NCBI RefSeq assembly: GCF_030682035.1
Contig: NZ_JAUXQZ010000014.1
Location: 124,001 to 188,000, forward strand
Direction of reading: 5' to 3'
Source of the DNA: Brevundimonas sp.
Lineage (GTDB): Bacteria; Pseudomonadota; Alphaproteobacteria; Caulobacterales; Caulobacteraceae
Length of the DNA stretch: 64,000 nucleotides
Position numbers and translations under genes: made by a program. Below the pieces are notes generated by a model. It was not told the DNA's origin. It did no database searches and saw only the letters and a program-made list of their open reading frames with translations. Shown one piece after another: positions 15,906-28,799 of this stretch (its first letter is position 1; every line of letters begins with the position of its first letter).

Positions 15906-16967
15906 ATGGCCCGCCCCTTGCTCCTGCCGATGAACGCCGTGCGCCGCTGGGCCACGGCCCAGGTGGCCGCGCACCCGAAGGACTTCACCGGCGCACTGGC
16001 CCGGTCCTTCGGGGTCACACGCTCGGCGGCCGCGCCGGTGGTGCGGCAACTGGTGAGCGAGGCCTTCGTGCTGCGCACGGGCGGGGCCACTCGGCCGGTC
16101 TTCGCGCCCGGCCCGAGCCGCTGGATCGAAGCCGAACTGCCATTGGCGGGGCTGGACGAGTCCGCGGTCTGGGAGCAGCACCTGGCGCCCTGGCTCAGCC
16201 TGCCGGCCAATGTGGAGAACGCCTTGCACTACGGCGTGACCGAGATGGTCAACAACGCCTGCGACCACTCCGCCGGCCAGCGGCTCAGGCTGAGCTGCGC
16301 GGTGGCCGGTGGCGTGGTCTATATCACCATTGGCGACGACGGCGTGGGCATCTTCGAGCGCGTGAGCCGGGCTTTCGGCTTGGCAGACCGTCGCCTGGCA
16401 CTGCTGGAGCTGGCCAAGGGCCGCGTCACTACCGACCCCGCCCGCCACAGCGGCGAAGGCATCTTCTTCACCTCGCGGGCCTTCTCGGTCTTTCGCCTCG
16501 AGGCCAACGGTTTGGTCTATGAGCGCCGCAACCCCGAGCCGGGCCAGCCCGAGAGCGAACGCCTGATCGAATTGCCCGGTGCGGCGCCCGAGGCGGCACC
16601 GATGCAGGGGACGACCGTGCGCATGGCCATGCGCACCCACTCCCGCGTGGTGCTGCGCGAACTGTTCGAGCACTACACCACCGGTGCCCCCGACGATCTC
16701 ACCTTCGACCGCACGGTGGTGCCGGTGCGCCTGGCCCGGCTCGGGCGCGAGAACCTGCTGTCGCGCTCGCAGGCGCGCCGCGTGATCTCGGGCATCGACC
16801 GCTTCAAGGTCGTGGAACTGGATTTCGAAGGAGTGCCCGAGATCGGCCAGGCCTTTGCCGACGAGCTGTTTCGCGTCTTCGCCGCGGCGCACCCGGGCAT
16901 CGAACTGTGGCCCACGAACGCCGGGCCTGGCGTGTTGCCCATGATCCGGCGCGTGACCGGGCGTTGA
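15906..16967 (+). CDS. Winged-helix / GHKL-ATPase / STAS-like (DUF4325) regulator
   Basis: A 353-residue protein with three recognisable parts. Residues about 1-70 look like a winged helix-turn-helix (FTGALARSFGVTRSAAAPVV). Residues about 90-215 form a histidine-kinase-type ATPase with N-box EMVNNACDHS (E113, N116-N117) and G-box IGDDGVGIF (G143-G146) but no histidine phosphoacceptor domain. Residues about 270-350 are a STAS-like DUF4325 domain (VVELDFEGVPEIGQAFADEL). This resembles SpoIIAB- and SpoIIAA-like modules fused to a DNA-binding domain, so it may be a self-contained anti-sigma-type or nucleotide-dependent transcription switch. The perfect palindrome 9 bp before its start is the probable operator. 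It is convergent with uvrA, 4 bp apart. Confidence 0.8.
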   Translation: MARPLLLPMNAVRRWATAQVAAHPKDFTGALARSFGVTRSAAAPVVRQLVSEAFVLRTGGATRPVFAPGPSRWIEAELPLAGLDESAVWEQHLAPWLSLPANVENALHYGVTEMVNNACDHSAGQRLRLSCAVAGGVVYITIGDDGVGIFERVSRAFGLADRRLALLELAKGRVTTDPARHSGEGIFFTSRAFSVFRLEANGLVYERRNPEPGQPESERLIELPGAAPEAAPMQGTTVRMAMRTHSRVVLRELFEHYTTGAPDDLTFDRTVVPVRLARLGRENLLSRSQARRVISGIDRFKVVELDFEGVPEIGQAFADELFRVFAAAHPGIELWPTNAGPGVLPMIRRVTGR

Positions 16968-16971
16968 GCCT

Positions 16972-19950
16972 TCAGGCCACTGGGCTCGCCAGCATCGCCT
17001 TGAGAAACCGCCCCGTGTGGCTGCCCTCGTGCGCCGCCACTTCTTCGGGTGACCCGGCCACCACCACCAGGCCGCCGCCGGCGCCGCCTTCGGGGCCCAT
17101 GTCGATGAGCCAGTCGGCGGTCTTGATGACGTCCAGGTTGTGCTCGATGACGACGATGGTGTTGCCGGCGTCGCGCAACTGGTGCAGCACCTTGAGCAGC
17201 ATGCCCACGTCGTGGAAATGCAGGCCCGTGGTGGGCTCGTCCAGGATGTACAGCGTGCGGCCGGTGTCGCGCTTGCTCAGTTCGAGCGCCAGCTTGACGC
17301 GCTGGGCTTCACCGCCGCTCAGCGTGGTGGCGGCCTGGCCCAGGCGGATATAGCCCAGGCCCACGTCGAGCAGCGTTTGCAGCTTGCGCGCCAGGTTGGG
17401 CACGGCGCCGAAGAACTTGTAGGCGTCTTCCACCGTGAGTTCCAGCACCTGGGTGATGTTGCGGCCCTTGTAGAGCACCTCCAGCGTCTCGCGGTTGTAG
17501 CGCGCGCCGTGGCAGGTGTCGCAGGGCACGTACATGTCGGGCAGGAAGTGCATCTCGACCTTGATCACGCCGTCGCCCTCGCAGGCCTCGCAGCGGCCGC
17601 CGCCGCTCGTGGCGCTGACGTTGAAGCTGAAGCGCCCCGCGCCGTAGCCGCGTTCGCGCGCCGCGGGCACTTCGGCAAAGAGCTCGCGGATGGGCGTGAA
17701 CAGGCCGGTGTAGGTGGCCGGGTTGCTGCGCGGCGTGCGGCCGATGGGGCTCTGGTCGACGTTGATGACCTTGTCGAAATGGTCCATGCCGTCGATGCGG
17801 TCATGCGCCGCGGGTTCGGCGTGGCTGCCGTAGAGCTTGCGCGCCACCGCGGTGTACAGCGTGTCGTTGATGAGCGTGCTCTTGCCCGAGCCGCTGACGC
17901 CGGTCACGCAGGTCAGCAGGCCCACCGGGATGTCGACCGTCACGCCCTGACCTGTCGCGCCCCGCAGGTTGTTTCCGCGCGCGCCCACGATGCTCAGCCG
18001 CAGCGGCGCCGCGCCGAAGCCGCTGGCCGCGCGGCGCTGCTTCGGTACCTCGATGCGCAGCGTGTGGGCCAGGTAGCGGCCGGTCAGTGAATCGGGGTTG
18101 TCAGCCACCTCCTGCGGCGTGCCCTGGGCCATCACCCGCCCGCCGTGCACGCCGGCGCCCGGGCCCATGTCGACCACATGGTCGGCGGCCAGGATCATGT
18201 CCTGGTCGTGCTCGACCACGAGCACGCTGTTGCCGAGGTCGCGCAGGTGCCGCAAGGTGCCGATGAGCCTGGCGTTGTCGCGCTGGTGCAGCCCGATGCT
18301 CGGCTCGTCCAGCACATACATCACGCCCGACAGGCCACTGCCGATCTGGCTGGCCAGGCGAATGCGCTGCGCCTCGCCGCCGGACAGCGTGTCGGCGCCG
18401 CGGTCCAGGCTCAGGTAGTTCAGGCCCACGTCGTTGAGGAAGCGCAGCCGGCTGCGGATCTCGCGCACGATCTTGTCGGCGATCTCGGCCTTGGCACCCA
18501 CCAGCTTGAGCGTCTCGAAGTAGGCCAGCGCGTCGGCCAGCGTGGCGTGCTCCACGTCGTAGATCGGGCGGCCCTTGTCGCCATCGTGGTGGTGCATGAA
18601 GACATGCCGCGCCTCGCGCCGCAGCCGCGAGCCCCGGCATTGCGGGCAGGGTTTGGCGGCCTGGTAGCGGGCGAGCTCTTCGCGCACGGCTGCCGAATCG
18701 GTCTCCTTGAGACGGCGAGCAAAGTTGGGGATGATCCCTTCGAAGGGGTGGCTGCGCTTGACGCTGCGCGATCTTCCGCGCGCGCCCTCGGCCTGATAGG
18801 TGAATTCGATCTCGTCTTCGCCTGAACCGAAGAGCAGCACCTGGCGCGTGCTCTCGGGCAGGGCCTCGAAGGGCATTTCGATATCGAAAGCGTAGTGCCG
18901 CGCCACGCTTTCCAGCAGCGAATGCGTGTAGGCATTGCGCCGGTCCCAGCCCTTCACCGCGCCGGCGGCCAGGCTCAGCGTGGGGAAGGCGACCACGCGC
19001 TCGGGGTCGAACGCCGTGACCTGCCCCAGGCCGTCGCAGGCCGGGCAGGCACCCACCGGCGAGTTGAAGCTGAACAGCCGCGGCTCCAGCTCGGGCAGCG
19101 AGTAGCTGCACACCGGGCAGCCGAATTTGCTGCTGAAGAGGTGTTCGCGGCCCGTGTCCATCTCCAGCGCAATGGCGCGGCCGTCGGCGATGCGCAGTGC
19201 GGCCTCGAAGCTCTCGGCCAGGCGCTGCTTCATATCCTGTTTGGTACGCAGCCGGTCGACGACGACGTCGATATCGTGCTTCTCGGTCTTTTTCAGCGTG
19301 GGCAGGCCTTCGGCTTCCACCACCTCGCCGGGCTTGCCGTCGCCGCCGACGCGGAAGCGCACGTAGCCGCGGGCCTGCATGTCCTCGAAGAGCTCGTTGA
19401 ACTCGCCCTTGCGGTCGCGCACCACGGGCGCCAGCAGCATCAGCCGCGTGTCCTCGGGCAGCGCCAGCACGGCGTCCACCATCTGCGCGACGCTGGCGGT
19501 TTGCAGCGGTAGATCGTGGTCGGGGCAGTAGGGCGTGCCGGCGCGGGCGTAGAGCAGCCGCAGGTAGTCATGGATCTCGGTGATCGTGCCCACCGTGCTG
19601 CGCGGGTTGTGGCTGGTGGCCTTCTGCTCGATGCTGATGGCCGGAGACAGGCCCTCGATGACATCGACATCGGGCTTGTCCATCAGCTGCAGGAACTGCC
19701 GAGCGTAGGCGCTCAGGCTCTCGACGTAGCGGCGCTGGCCCTCGGCATACAGCGTGTCGAAGGCCAGGCTCGATTTGCCCGAGCCCGACAGCCCGGTGAT
19801 CACCACTAGCGCGTGCTTGGGGATGTCGAGGTCGATATTCTTCAGGTTGTGCGTGCGGGCACCCCGGACGCGTAGCGTGCGGGCCTCCTGATGTGGCACC
19901 TTCAGGACGTGGGTTTCCAGGGTGGCTTGGGGGCTCGGTTCGCGCGGCAT
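16972..19950 (-). CDS. uvrA: Excinuclease ABC subunit A
   Basis: A 992-residue DNA-damage sensor of nucleotide excision repair. Both ATPase halves are present: Walker [10 protein letters not shown] near residue 50 and GVSGSGKST in the second half. Both ABC signatures ([13 protein letters not shown] and [13 protein letters not shown]) and the zinc-binding CxxC pairs ([13 protein letters not shown] with [18 protein letters not shown] with YVPCDTCHG) are intact. Q-loop and DEP/DEPT motifs are normal. Length is slightly above E. coli UvrA. The ATG at 19950 is preferred to an in-frame TTG six codons upstream. The neighbouring recQ follows on the same strand upstream, making a small repair cluster with ssb. 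Confidence 0.97.
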   Translation of the reverse strand: MPREPSPQATLETHVLKVPHQEARTLRVRGARTHNLKNIDLDIPKHALVVITGLSGSGKSSLAFDTLYAEGQRRYVESLSAYARQFLQLMDKPDVDVIEGLSPAISIEQKATSHNPRSTVGTITEIHDYLRLLYARAGTPYCPDHDLPLQTASVAQMVDAVLALPEDTRLMLLAPVVRDRKGEFNELFEDMQARGYVRFRVGGDGKPGEVVEAEGLPTLKKTEKHDIDVVVDRLRTKQDMKQRLAESFEAALRIADGRAIALEMDTGREHLFSSKFGCPVCSYSLPELEPRLFSFNSPVGACPACDGLGQVTAFDPERVVAFPTLSLAAGAVKGWDRRNAYTHSLLESVARHYAFDIEMPFEALPESTRQVLLFGSGEDEIEFTYQAEGARGRSRSVKRSHPFEGIIPNFARRLKETDSAAVREELARYQAAKPCPQCRGSRLRREARHVFMHHHDGDKGRPIYDVEHATLADALAYFETLKLVGAKAEIADKIVREIRSRLRFLNDVGLNYLSLDRGADTLSGGEAQRIRLASQIGSGLSGVMYVLDEPSIGLHQRDNARLIGTLRHLRDLGNSVLVVEHDQDMILAADHVVDMGPGAGVHGGRVMAQGTPQEVADNPDSLTGRYLAHTLRIEVPKQRRAASGFGAAPLRLSIVGARGNNLRGATGQGVTVDIPVGLLTCVTGVSGSGKSTLINDTLYTAVARKLYGSHAEPAAHDRIDGMDHFDKVINVDQSPIGRTPRSNPATYTGLFTPIRELFAEVPAARERGYGAGRFSFNVSATSGGGRCEACEGDGVIKVEMHFLPDMYVPCDTCHGARYNRETLEVLYKGRNITQVLELTVEDAYKFFGAVPNLARKLQTLLDVGLGYIRLGQAATTLSGGEAQRVKLALELSKRDTGRTLYILDEPTTGLHFHDVGMLLKVLHQLRDAGNTIVVIEHNLDVIKTADWLIDMGPEGGAGGGLVVVAGSPEEVAAHEGSHTGRFLKAMLASPVA

Positions 19951-20010
19951 GGGGGCTTCGTGGGGCAACCAAGCATGATAGCGACGCGCCCCGCCCGCGC
20001 CGGGCCGGTC

Positions 20011-21990
<1,980 letters not shown>

Positions 21991-22152
21991 GGTGGCCCGC
22001 GATGCTACGCGAGGCTCGCTCACGAGCCACTCACGGCCCCTCCCCGCCTCGGGGGCCCGCCGTCGGGCGAGCCCCTTCGGGCGATGGTGGCCGCGAGGAG
22101 GGGCGCGATAATGAACCCACCCCCCCCCTTCACCGCCGCTTCGGAGCAGACC

Positions 22153-22641
22153 ATGGCCTCAGTCAACAAAGTCATCATCGTCGGCAATCTCGGCAAAGAC
22201 CCCGAAGTGCGCTATATGCCCAGCGGCTCGGCGATCTGCAACGTCACCATCGCCACCAGCCGGCAGTGGAAGGACAAGACCAGCGGCGAGCGCCAGGAAG
22301 AAACCGAGTGGCATCGCGTCACCTTCTTCGACCGCATGGCCGAGATCGCCGGTGAATACCTGAAGAAGGGCCGCCCGGTCTACGTCGAGGGCCGCCTGAA
22401 GACACGCAAGTACACCGACAAGGACGGCGTCGAGAAGTACAGCACCGACATCGTGGCCACCGACATGCAGCTGCTCGGCGGCCGCGAGGGTGGCGGCGCG
22501 ACCGGCGCTGGCGACGAGGCGGGCAGCGCCCCGGCCCCGCGCAGCGCCCCACCGGCCCGCAGCGCGGCCCCGGCGGCAGCCAAGCCCGCAGCGAAGTCGG
22601 CCACCGGCTTCGACGATATGGACGACGACATCCCGTTCTGA
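22153..22641 (+). CDS. ssb: Single-stranded DNA-binding protein
   Basis: A 162-residue SSB. The OB-fold (about 1-110) starts [20 protein letters not shown] and includes [20 protein letters not shown] and [16 protein letters not shown] proline/alanine-rich linker leads to the conserved acidic tip DDDIPF, which recruits RecQ, exonucleases and primase-associated proteins; recQ itself lies divergently 160 bp away. The ATG at 22153 matches the family start. The upstream gap holds a run of nine C residues (22120-22128) and GC-rich palindromic sequence. Confidence 0.97.
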   Translation: MASVNKVIIVGNLGKDPEVRYMPSGSAICNVTIATSRQWKDKTSGERQEETEWHRVTFFDRMAEIAGEYLKKGRPVYVEGRLKTRKYTDKDGVEKYSTDIVATDMQLLGGREGGGATGAGDEAGSAPAPRSAPPARSAAPAAAKPAAKSATGFDDMDDDIPF

Positions 22642-22694
22642 GTGGCGTCGTTCGCTTTCCCGATTGCCGGCGGGCCTGAAGGCAGGGCGGCCCG

Positions 22695-23813
22695 GTGATC
22701 GCGGGCCACATCCTCACCCCCGGCGGTTTCGTTCGCGGTACGCTGGCGTGGGGCCAGGGGCGCATCACGCAGATCGACGGCGCGTCGGTCACCGAGATGG
22801 AGGTCCGCGCCGACCGCGCCACGCCGGTGCTGCTGCCGGGTTTTATCGACCTGCACGTGCACGGCGGCGGCGGGGCCGACACCATGGATGCGGGTGCGGC
22901 CGTCTCGCGCATCGCGCGCCAGCACGCGCAGCACGGCACCACAGCGCTGCTGGCCACCACGATGACCGCGCCGCTGGCCGAGATCGAGGCCGCGCTGCGC
23001 GCGCTGGCGCCGGCCTGCGCCCACCGCGAGAGCGGCGCGGCGCGCGTGCTCGGCGTGCACCTCGAGGGGCCCTACATCAGCCCCGACAAGCTGGGCGCGC
23101 AGCCGGCTTTCGCGCGGCTGCCGGCGCTGGCGGAGATCCTGGCGCTGCACGCCATCGCGCCGATCCGGCTGCTCACGCTGGCGCCCGAAGTGCCGGGCGC
23201 CCTGGCGCTCATCCCGGCCCTGGTGGGCGCGGGCATGCGCGTGCAGCTGGGCCACAGCGCGGCCAGCTACGAGCAGGCGGTGGCCGCGTTGGAGGAGGGC
23301 GCCAGCGGCTTCACGCACCTCTTCAACGCCATGAGCGCGCTGCACCATCGCGCCCCCGGCGTGGTGGGTGCGGCGCTGGCCCATGCGCAGCACGCCGAGA
23401 TCATTCCCGACCTGTTGCACGTGCACCCGGGCGCCATCCGCGCGGCGCTGCGTTCCATTCCCGGCCTGTTCTGCGTGACCGACGCGACGGCCGCCGCCGG
23501 CATGCCCGACGGCGAGTACCGCCTGGGCCGCCAGACCGTCACCAAGTGCCTGGGCGGCGTTCGCCTGGCCGACGGCACGCTGGCCGGCAGCACGCTCACC
23601 ATGGACCAGGCGCTGCGCAACCTGGTGGCCATCGGCCTGCCGCTGGCGCAAGCCTCGGCGCGCGTGAGCCTGCACGCCGCGCAGTACCTGGGCCTGGCCG
23701 ACCGCGGGCGGCTCGAGGTCGGCGCCTGGGCCGACCTGGTGGTGCTGGATGCGGCCACGCTCGAATTGCGCCAGGTGTTTGCCGAAGGCCAGGCCGTGGC
23801 ACAGGGCACCTGA
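22695..23813 (+). CDS. nagA: N-acetylglucosamine-6-phosphate deacetylase
   Basis: A 372-residue amidohydrolase that removes acetate from GlcNAc-6-phosphate during amino sugar or murein sugar use. Seen: PGFIDLHVHGGGGADTMD (metal HxH), the glutamate ligand in GVHLEGPYISPDKLGA, LGHSAASYEQA, THLFNAMSALHHRAPG, and the catalytic aspartate in FCVTDATAAAG. Length is near the 380 usual for NagA. The start is GTG at 22695, directly at the first beta-strand. No nagB or sugar uptake genes are adjacent; it is 50 bp after ssb, probably separate. Confidence 0.94.
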   Translation: MIAGHILTPGGFVRGTLAWGQGRITQIDGASVTEMEVRADRATPVLLPGFIDLHVHGGGGADTMDAGAAVSRIARQHAQHGTTALLATTMTAPLAEIEAALRALAPACAHRESGAARVLGVHLEGPYISPDKLGAQPAFARLPALAEILALHAIAPIRLLTLAPEVPGALALIPALVGAGMRVQLGHSAASYEQAVAALEEGASGFTHLFNAMSALHHRAPGVVGAALAHAQHAEIIPDLLHVHPGAIRAALRSIPGLFCVTDATAAAGMPDGEYRLGRQTVTKCLGGVRLADGTLAGSTLTMDQALRNLVAIGLPLAQASARVSLHAAQYLGLADRGRLEVGAWADLVVLDAATLELRQVFAEGQAVAQGT

Positions 23814-23883
23814 GTGCCGCGCGGCCCGCGCCGGTAGCATCGCAAGCCCGGCCCTGCCCACTTCACCCCCTGGAGTCCACACG

Positions 23884-25389
23884 ATGATCCGCTTGACGAC
23901 TGTTCGCGCCACCGCCACGGCGGGCGCGGCCCTGCTGGCCCTCGCACTGGCAGCCCACCCGGCGCTGGCGCAGCCCAGGAAGGACACGGCCGTGCTCGCG
24001 ATGACGCTGGAGCCACCGGGCCTGGACCCGACGGCTGGTGCGGCGTCGGCGATCGCCGAAGTCGCGCTGTACAACATCTTCGAGACGCTGACCAAGATCC
24101 ACAGCGACGGCAGGACCACGCCGCTGCTGGCCGAGAGCTGGAGCGTCTCGCCCGACCTGCGGCTGTGGTCCTTCAAGCTGCGCAAGGGCGTGAAATTCCA
24201 CAACGGCGAGCCCTTCGACGCCGCGGCGGTGAAGTTTTCCTTCGAGCGCGCCGCCGACAAGGCCAGCACGAACAAGGACAAGGCGACCTTCGCCAATATC
24301 GAAGGCATCGCCACGCCCGACGCCGCCATGGTGGAGCTGACCCTTAAAAACGGCGACCCCGACCTGCTCTTCAAGCTGGGCCAGGCCACGGCCATCATCG
24401 TCGAGCCCAAGAGCGCAGGCAGCAACCACACCCAGCCCACCGGCACCGGCCCGTACCGGTTGGAGCACTGGGCCAAGGGCTCGGCGGTGACGCTGCTGCG
24501 TTGGGACGCGTACCGCGCCGCCAAGGACGTCAAGCTCAGGCGCGTGACGATGCGCTTCATCAGCGACCCCGCCGCCCAGGTGGCGGCGCTGCTCTCGGGC
24601 GACGTGGACGTCTTCCCGCGCGTGGCCGCGGCGCGCAGCCTCAAGCAGTTCGAGGGAAACAGGAAGTTCCAGGTGCTGATCGGGGGCTCGCGCGCCAAGA
24701 CCATCGTGGCCCTCAACAACAAGCGCAAGCCGCTGGACGATGTGCGTGTGCGCCGCGCCATCGCCGCGGCGATCGACCGCAAGGCGGTGATCGAAGGCGC
24801 GGCCGACGGCTTTGGCGTGCCCATCGGCAGCTACTACGTGCCGGGCGCGCCGGGCTACATCGATACCACGGCCCTCAACCCCTACGACCAGGCCAAGGCG
24901 CGGGCCCTGCTGCACCAGGCCGGCGTGGCGCTGCCGCTGGAGCTGACGATGAAGCTGCCGCCCACGCCCTACGCGCGCCAGGGCGGCGAGGTGGTGGCGG
25001 CGATGCTCGCCAAGGTGGGCATCACCGCGAAGATCGAGAACGTCGAGTGGGCGCAGTGGCTGTCCGGCGTATACGGCCAGAAGGCTTACGACCTGACCAT
25101 CGTCTCGCATGTCGAGCCCCTGGACTTCGGCAACTTCGCGCGGCCCGGCTACTACTGGGGCTACGAGTCGGCCGAGTTCAATGCGCTGTGGGCGAAGATC
25201 CAGGCCACCATCAAGATCGATGAGCGCAACCGGCTGATGGCCGATGCGCAGCGGCTGGTGGCCCAGGACGCCGTCGCGGTGTACCTCTACCAGCCGACCT
25301 GGATCACGGTGGCGAGTGCTCGCCTGAAGGGCTTGTGGAAGGACATGCCGGTGTTCGTGAATGATCTTTCGGCGATGAGCTGGCAGTGA
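23884..25389 (+). CDS. Peptide/opine-type ABC transporter substrate-binding protein (SBP_bac_5)
   Basis: A 501-residue periplasmic binding protein. A signal peptide (about 1-30) ends in AAHPALAQ. The mature part has the SBP_bac_5 pattern: LEPPGLDPTAGAASAIAEVA, LAESWSVSPDLRLWSFKLRK then GVKFHNGEPFDAAAVKFSFE, and GTGPYRLEHWAKGSAVTLLR. These proteins deliver peptides, nickel or glutathione to Dpp/Opp-type permeases. None of the permease or ATPase genes follow; instead there is a long inverted repeat. It may serve a transporter elsewhere. The ATG at 23884 has GGAG upstream. Confidence 0.93.
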   Translation: MIRLTTVRATATAGAALLALALAAHPALAQPRKDTAVLAMTLEPPGLDPTAGAASAIAEVALYNIFETLTKIHSDGRTTPLLAESWSVSPDLRLWSFKLRKGVKFHNGEPFDAAAVKFSFERAADKASTNKDKATFANIEGIATPDAAMVELTLKNGDPDLLFKLGQATAIIVEPKSAGSNHTQPTGTGPYRLEHWAKGSAVTLLRWDAYRAAKDVKLRRVTMRFISDPAAQVAALLSGDVDVFPRVAAARSLKQFEGNRKFQVLIGGSRAKTIVALNNKRKPLDDVRVRRAIAAAIDRKAVIEGAADGFGVPIGSYYVPGAPGYIDTTALNPYDQAKARALLHQAGVALPLELTMKLPPTPYARQGGEVVAAMLAKVGITAKIENVEWAQWLSGVYGQKAYDLTIVSHVEPLDFGNFARPGYYWGYESAEFNALWAKIQATIKIDERNRLMADAQRLVAQDAVAVYLYQPTWITVASARLKGLWKDMPVFVNDLSAMSWQ

Positions 25390-25404
25390 GGGGTTTGTCG
25401 GGGC

Positions 25405-25644
25405 TTCTTCTGCGCTCGCAGAGGGGAGGCCGGGGGTTCGCCTTCGGCGGGGGGTTCTTCTGTCTGCTCGCAGTGGAGGCCGGGGTTTCGGCCCGGCGGC
25501 CGACTCCCTTTCTTTGCTGGTGCAAAGAAAGGAAGCAAAGAAAGCACCTTGAAGACGGCGGTGGTTGGGGTGGCGGGGCGGTCGCTACGCTCCGCCTGGG
25601 GGCGCGGCAGGCTCTCGCCCAGGGGGGCTCGACAGGGCCACTTG
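25405..25644 (+). repeat. Left arm of a 240-bp inverted repeat
   Basis: This arm matches the reverse complement of 25815-26055 nearly throughout, for example TTCTTCTGCGCTCGCAGAGG, GGCCGACTCCCTTTCTTTGC and CAGGCTCTCGCCCAGGGGGG. Small differences lie near 25551-25580 and 25596-25605. The outer half contains two tandem degenerate units of about 48 bp (TTCTTCTG...CTCGCAG...GGAGGCCGGGG). An inner hairpin CTTTCTTTGC/GCAAAGAAAG sits at about 25508-25531. Confidence 0.85.
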
Positions 25645-25678
25645 ATAGACCGTGGCGGCCCTGTGCGCCGGCCCGCTG

Positions 25679-25749
25679 GACGAAAGGCAAAGACCCGCAG
25701 GGCTGGCAGCGGATCTCGACGAAAGGCAAAGACCCGCGGGGCCGGCAGC
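25679..25749 (+). repeat. Two 32-bp direct repeats in the loop of the inverted repeat
   Basis: GACGAAAGGCAAAGACCCGC begins both units, at 25679-25710 and 25718-25749. The remaining 12 bp differ at two positions. Period 39 bp. They lie in the 170-bp centre between the inverted arms and do not themselves recur in the arms. Confidence 0.8.
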
Positions 25750-25814
25750 AGCGCTCGAGCTTGTGTATTGGTTTTCGTCGAGCGGTTTGCAGCATCGATC
25801 CACCACGCTGCCAC

Positions 25815-26055
25815 CAAGTGGCCCTGTCGAGCCCCCCTGGGCGAGAGCCTGCCGCGCCGCCGTGCGGAGCGCAGCGACCGCCCCGCCAAACCAAACCACC
25901 TCCGTATTGAGGTGCTTTCTTTGCTTCCTTTCTTTGCACCAGCAAAGAAAGGGAGTCGGCCGCCGGGCCGAAACCCCGGCCTCCACTGCGAGCAGACAGA
26001 AGAACCCGCCAGCCGAAGGCAAACCCCCGGCCTCCCCTCTGCGAGCGCAGAAGAA
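25815..26055 (-). repeat. Right arm of the 240-bp inverted repeat
   Basis: This is the reverse complement of 25405-25644. From the centre outward it reads AAGTGGCCCTGTCGAGCCCC, GCGGAGCGCAGCGACCGCCC, AGGTGCTTTCTTTGCTTCC, GGGAGTCGGCCGCCGGGCCG and CTCTGCGAGCGCAGAAGAA. A foldback transcript would form a stem of more than 200 bp. Nothing in it resembles a transposase gene. Confidence 0.85.
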
Positions 26056-26077
26056 ACACCGGGCCTGCGCTGCAAGC

Positions 26078-26101
26078 CAGCAGCAGCAGCAGCAGCAGCA
26101 G
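26078..26101 (+). repeat. (CAG)8 trinucleotide tract
   Basis: Eight uninterrupted CAG units end 6 bp before the stop codon of the minus-strand ABC ATPase gene. The next bases include C7 and C8 homopolymer runs. Slippage would change the 3' untranslated region, and C-run slippage would alter the C-terminal glycine codons of the ATPase. Confidence 0.85.
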
Positions 26102-26107
26102 CAACCA

Positions 26108-27616
<1,509 letters not shown>

Positions 27617-27660
27617 GGCGACCGCCAATGGCGCATCGGCGACGCGATCCAGCGGCCGCC

Positions 27661-27735
27661 GCGGAACCGGCTGCGCCGGGCCGCTGGCGGCGCCCCCCTG
27701 GGGGGGAGTCGCCGAAGGCGCTCCGGGGGGGGTCA
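27661..27735. repeat. GC-rich palindromic sequence between the BMP and ATPase genes
   Basis: CCGGGCCGCTGGCGGCGCCC followed by CCCTGGGGGGG, GTCGCCGAAGGCG and CTCCGGGGGGGG is rich in overlapping inverted repeats. It resembles a diverged relative of the GGGCCGCCCCAAGG element in recQ and mnmA. It fills the gap between the BMP stop and the conservative start of the ATPase, and is open in the ATPase frame. Confidence 0.45.
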
Positions 27736-28701
27736 CTTGCAGGCGTTGTTCGCCATGTAGTCGATGACCTTGATCTTGCCGGCCACGATATCGGCCTTGG
27801 CCTGGTCGATGCGCTTCTTCATCTCGGGCGTCACCAGCTTGGCGTTGTGCTGGTCCAGCGAGGCCTCGACGGCGCCTTCCTTCAGGCCCAGCGAGGTCAT
27901 GCCCGGCGTCACGCCCTTGAACGCGGTGTACACCGCCACGTCCACGCCCTTGGCCATGCTGGTGAGCATGGTGCCGGGCTGCAGGTGGTTCTGGTTGCTG
28001 TCCACGCCGATGGCCAGTTTGCCCGCGTCCTTGGCCGCCTGGTATACGCCCAGGCCGGTGCCCCCGGCGGCAGCGAAGATCACGTCCACGCCGGCGGCGA
28101 ATTGCGCCTTGGCCAGTTCGGCGCCGCGCGCCGGGTCGTTCCAGGCCTGCGGCGTGGTGCCGGTCATATTGGCGGTGACGGTGACCTTCGGGTTGGCGTA
28201 TTTGGCGCCCTGCTCGTAGCCGCACTGGAATTTGCGGATCAGCGGGATGTCCATGCCGCCGACGAAGCCCACCTTGGCCGACTTGCTGGCGATCGCGGCC
28301 ATCATGCCGACGAGGAAGCTGCCCTCGTGCTCCTTGAAGACGATGCTTTGCACATTGGGCAGGTCGACCACCGAATCGATGATCACGAACTTGATCTTGG
28401 GGAAATCCTTGGCCACCTTCTCGATCGCGCTGCCCTGGCTGAAGCCGATGCCGACGATGGGGTCGGCGCCGCGCTCGGCCATGCGGCGGATGGCCTGCTC
28501 GCGCTGCGTGGGGTTGGAGATCTCGAACTCCATATACGACTTGCCGGTTTCCTTCTTCCAGCGCTCGGCGCCGCGGTAGCCGGCCTCGTTGAACGACTTG
28601 TCGAACTTGCCGCCCATGTCGAAGATCACGGCCGGTTCGGCCAGGGCGGTGCCGGTGGCCGCTGCTGCGAGCAGGGCGAGCAAGGTGGGCTTGAGTTTCA
28701 T
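27733..28701 (-). CDS. BMP-family (Med/TmpC) substrate-binding protein, probable nucleoside receptor
   Basis: A 322-residue exported binding protein. The signal peptide runs to about residue 21 (ALLAAAATGTALAEPAVI). The mature part has the basic membrane protein pattern: IFDMGGKFDKSFNEAGYRGA, GADPIVGIGFSQGSAIEKVA, VGMMAAIASKSAKVGFVGGM, and GVDVIFAAAGGTGLGVYQAA. Such proteins bind purine nucleosides; the divergent adenosine deaminase 98 bp away supports this. It heads the minus-strand unit with the twin ATPase. The shared divergent intergenic region probably holds promoters for both directions. Confidence 0.92.
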   Translation of the reverse strand: MKLKPTLLALLAAAATGTALAEPAVIFDMGGKFDKSFNEAGYRGAERWKKETGKSYMEFEISNPTQREQAIRRMAERGADPIVGIGFSQGSAIEKVAKDFPKIKFVIIDSVVDLPNVQSIVFKEHEGSFLVGMMAAIASKSAKVGFVGGMDIPLIRKFQCGYEQGAKYANPKVTVTANMTGTTPQAWNDPARGAELAKAQFAAGVDVIFAAAGGTGLGVYQAAKDAGKLAIGVDSNQNHLQPGTMLTSMAKGVDVAVYTAFKGVTPGMTSLGLKEGAVEASLDQHNAKLVTPEMKKRIDQAKADIVAGKIKVIDYMANNACK

Positions 28702-28799
28702 GGGCTTGAGTTTGCAGGTTTGTCGGTGGGCGGCAGGATAGCAAGTCTTGCGCCGCCCGCCCGCCGCCAGCCCGTCGCCGGCGGCACTAGGATGGCGCC

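Larger units (their letters stand above)
25390..26107. other. Non-coding 0.7-kb interval between convergent genes, mostly one long inverted repeat
   Basis: No reading frame here has a recognisable domain or ribosome site. The interval contains the two arms of a large inverted repeat (25405-25644 and 25815-26055), a 170-bp central loop with two 32-bp direct repeats, and a (CAG)8 tract next to the ABC ATPase stop. It separates the plus-strand binding-protein gene from the minus-strand BMP-ABC ATPase gene. Confidence 0.8.

Noticed and set aside
22380..24824. An 814-codon minus-strand frame opposite ssb, nagA and the binding protein
   Set aside because: Shadow frame caused by codon bias; no ribosome site or domain.
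25679..25749. Two 32-bp direct repeats resembling a minimal CRISPR unit
   Set aside because: Only two units with a 7-bp gap, no spacer-sized intervals and no cas genes; they are part of the inverted-repeat element.
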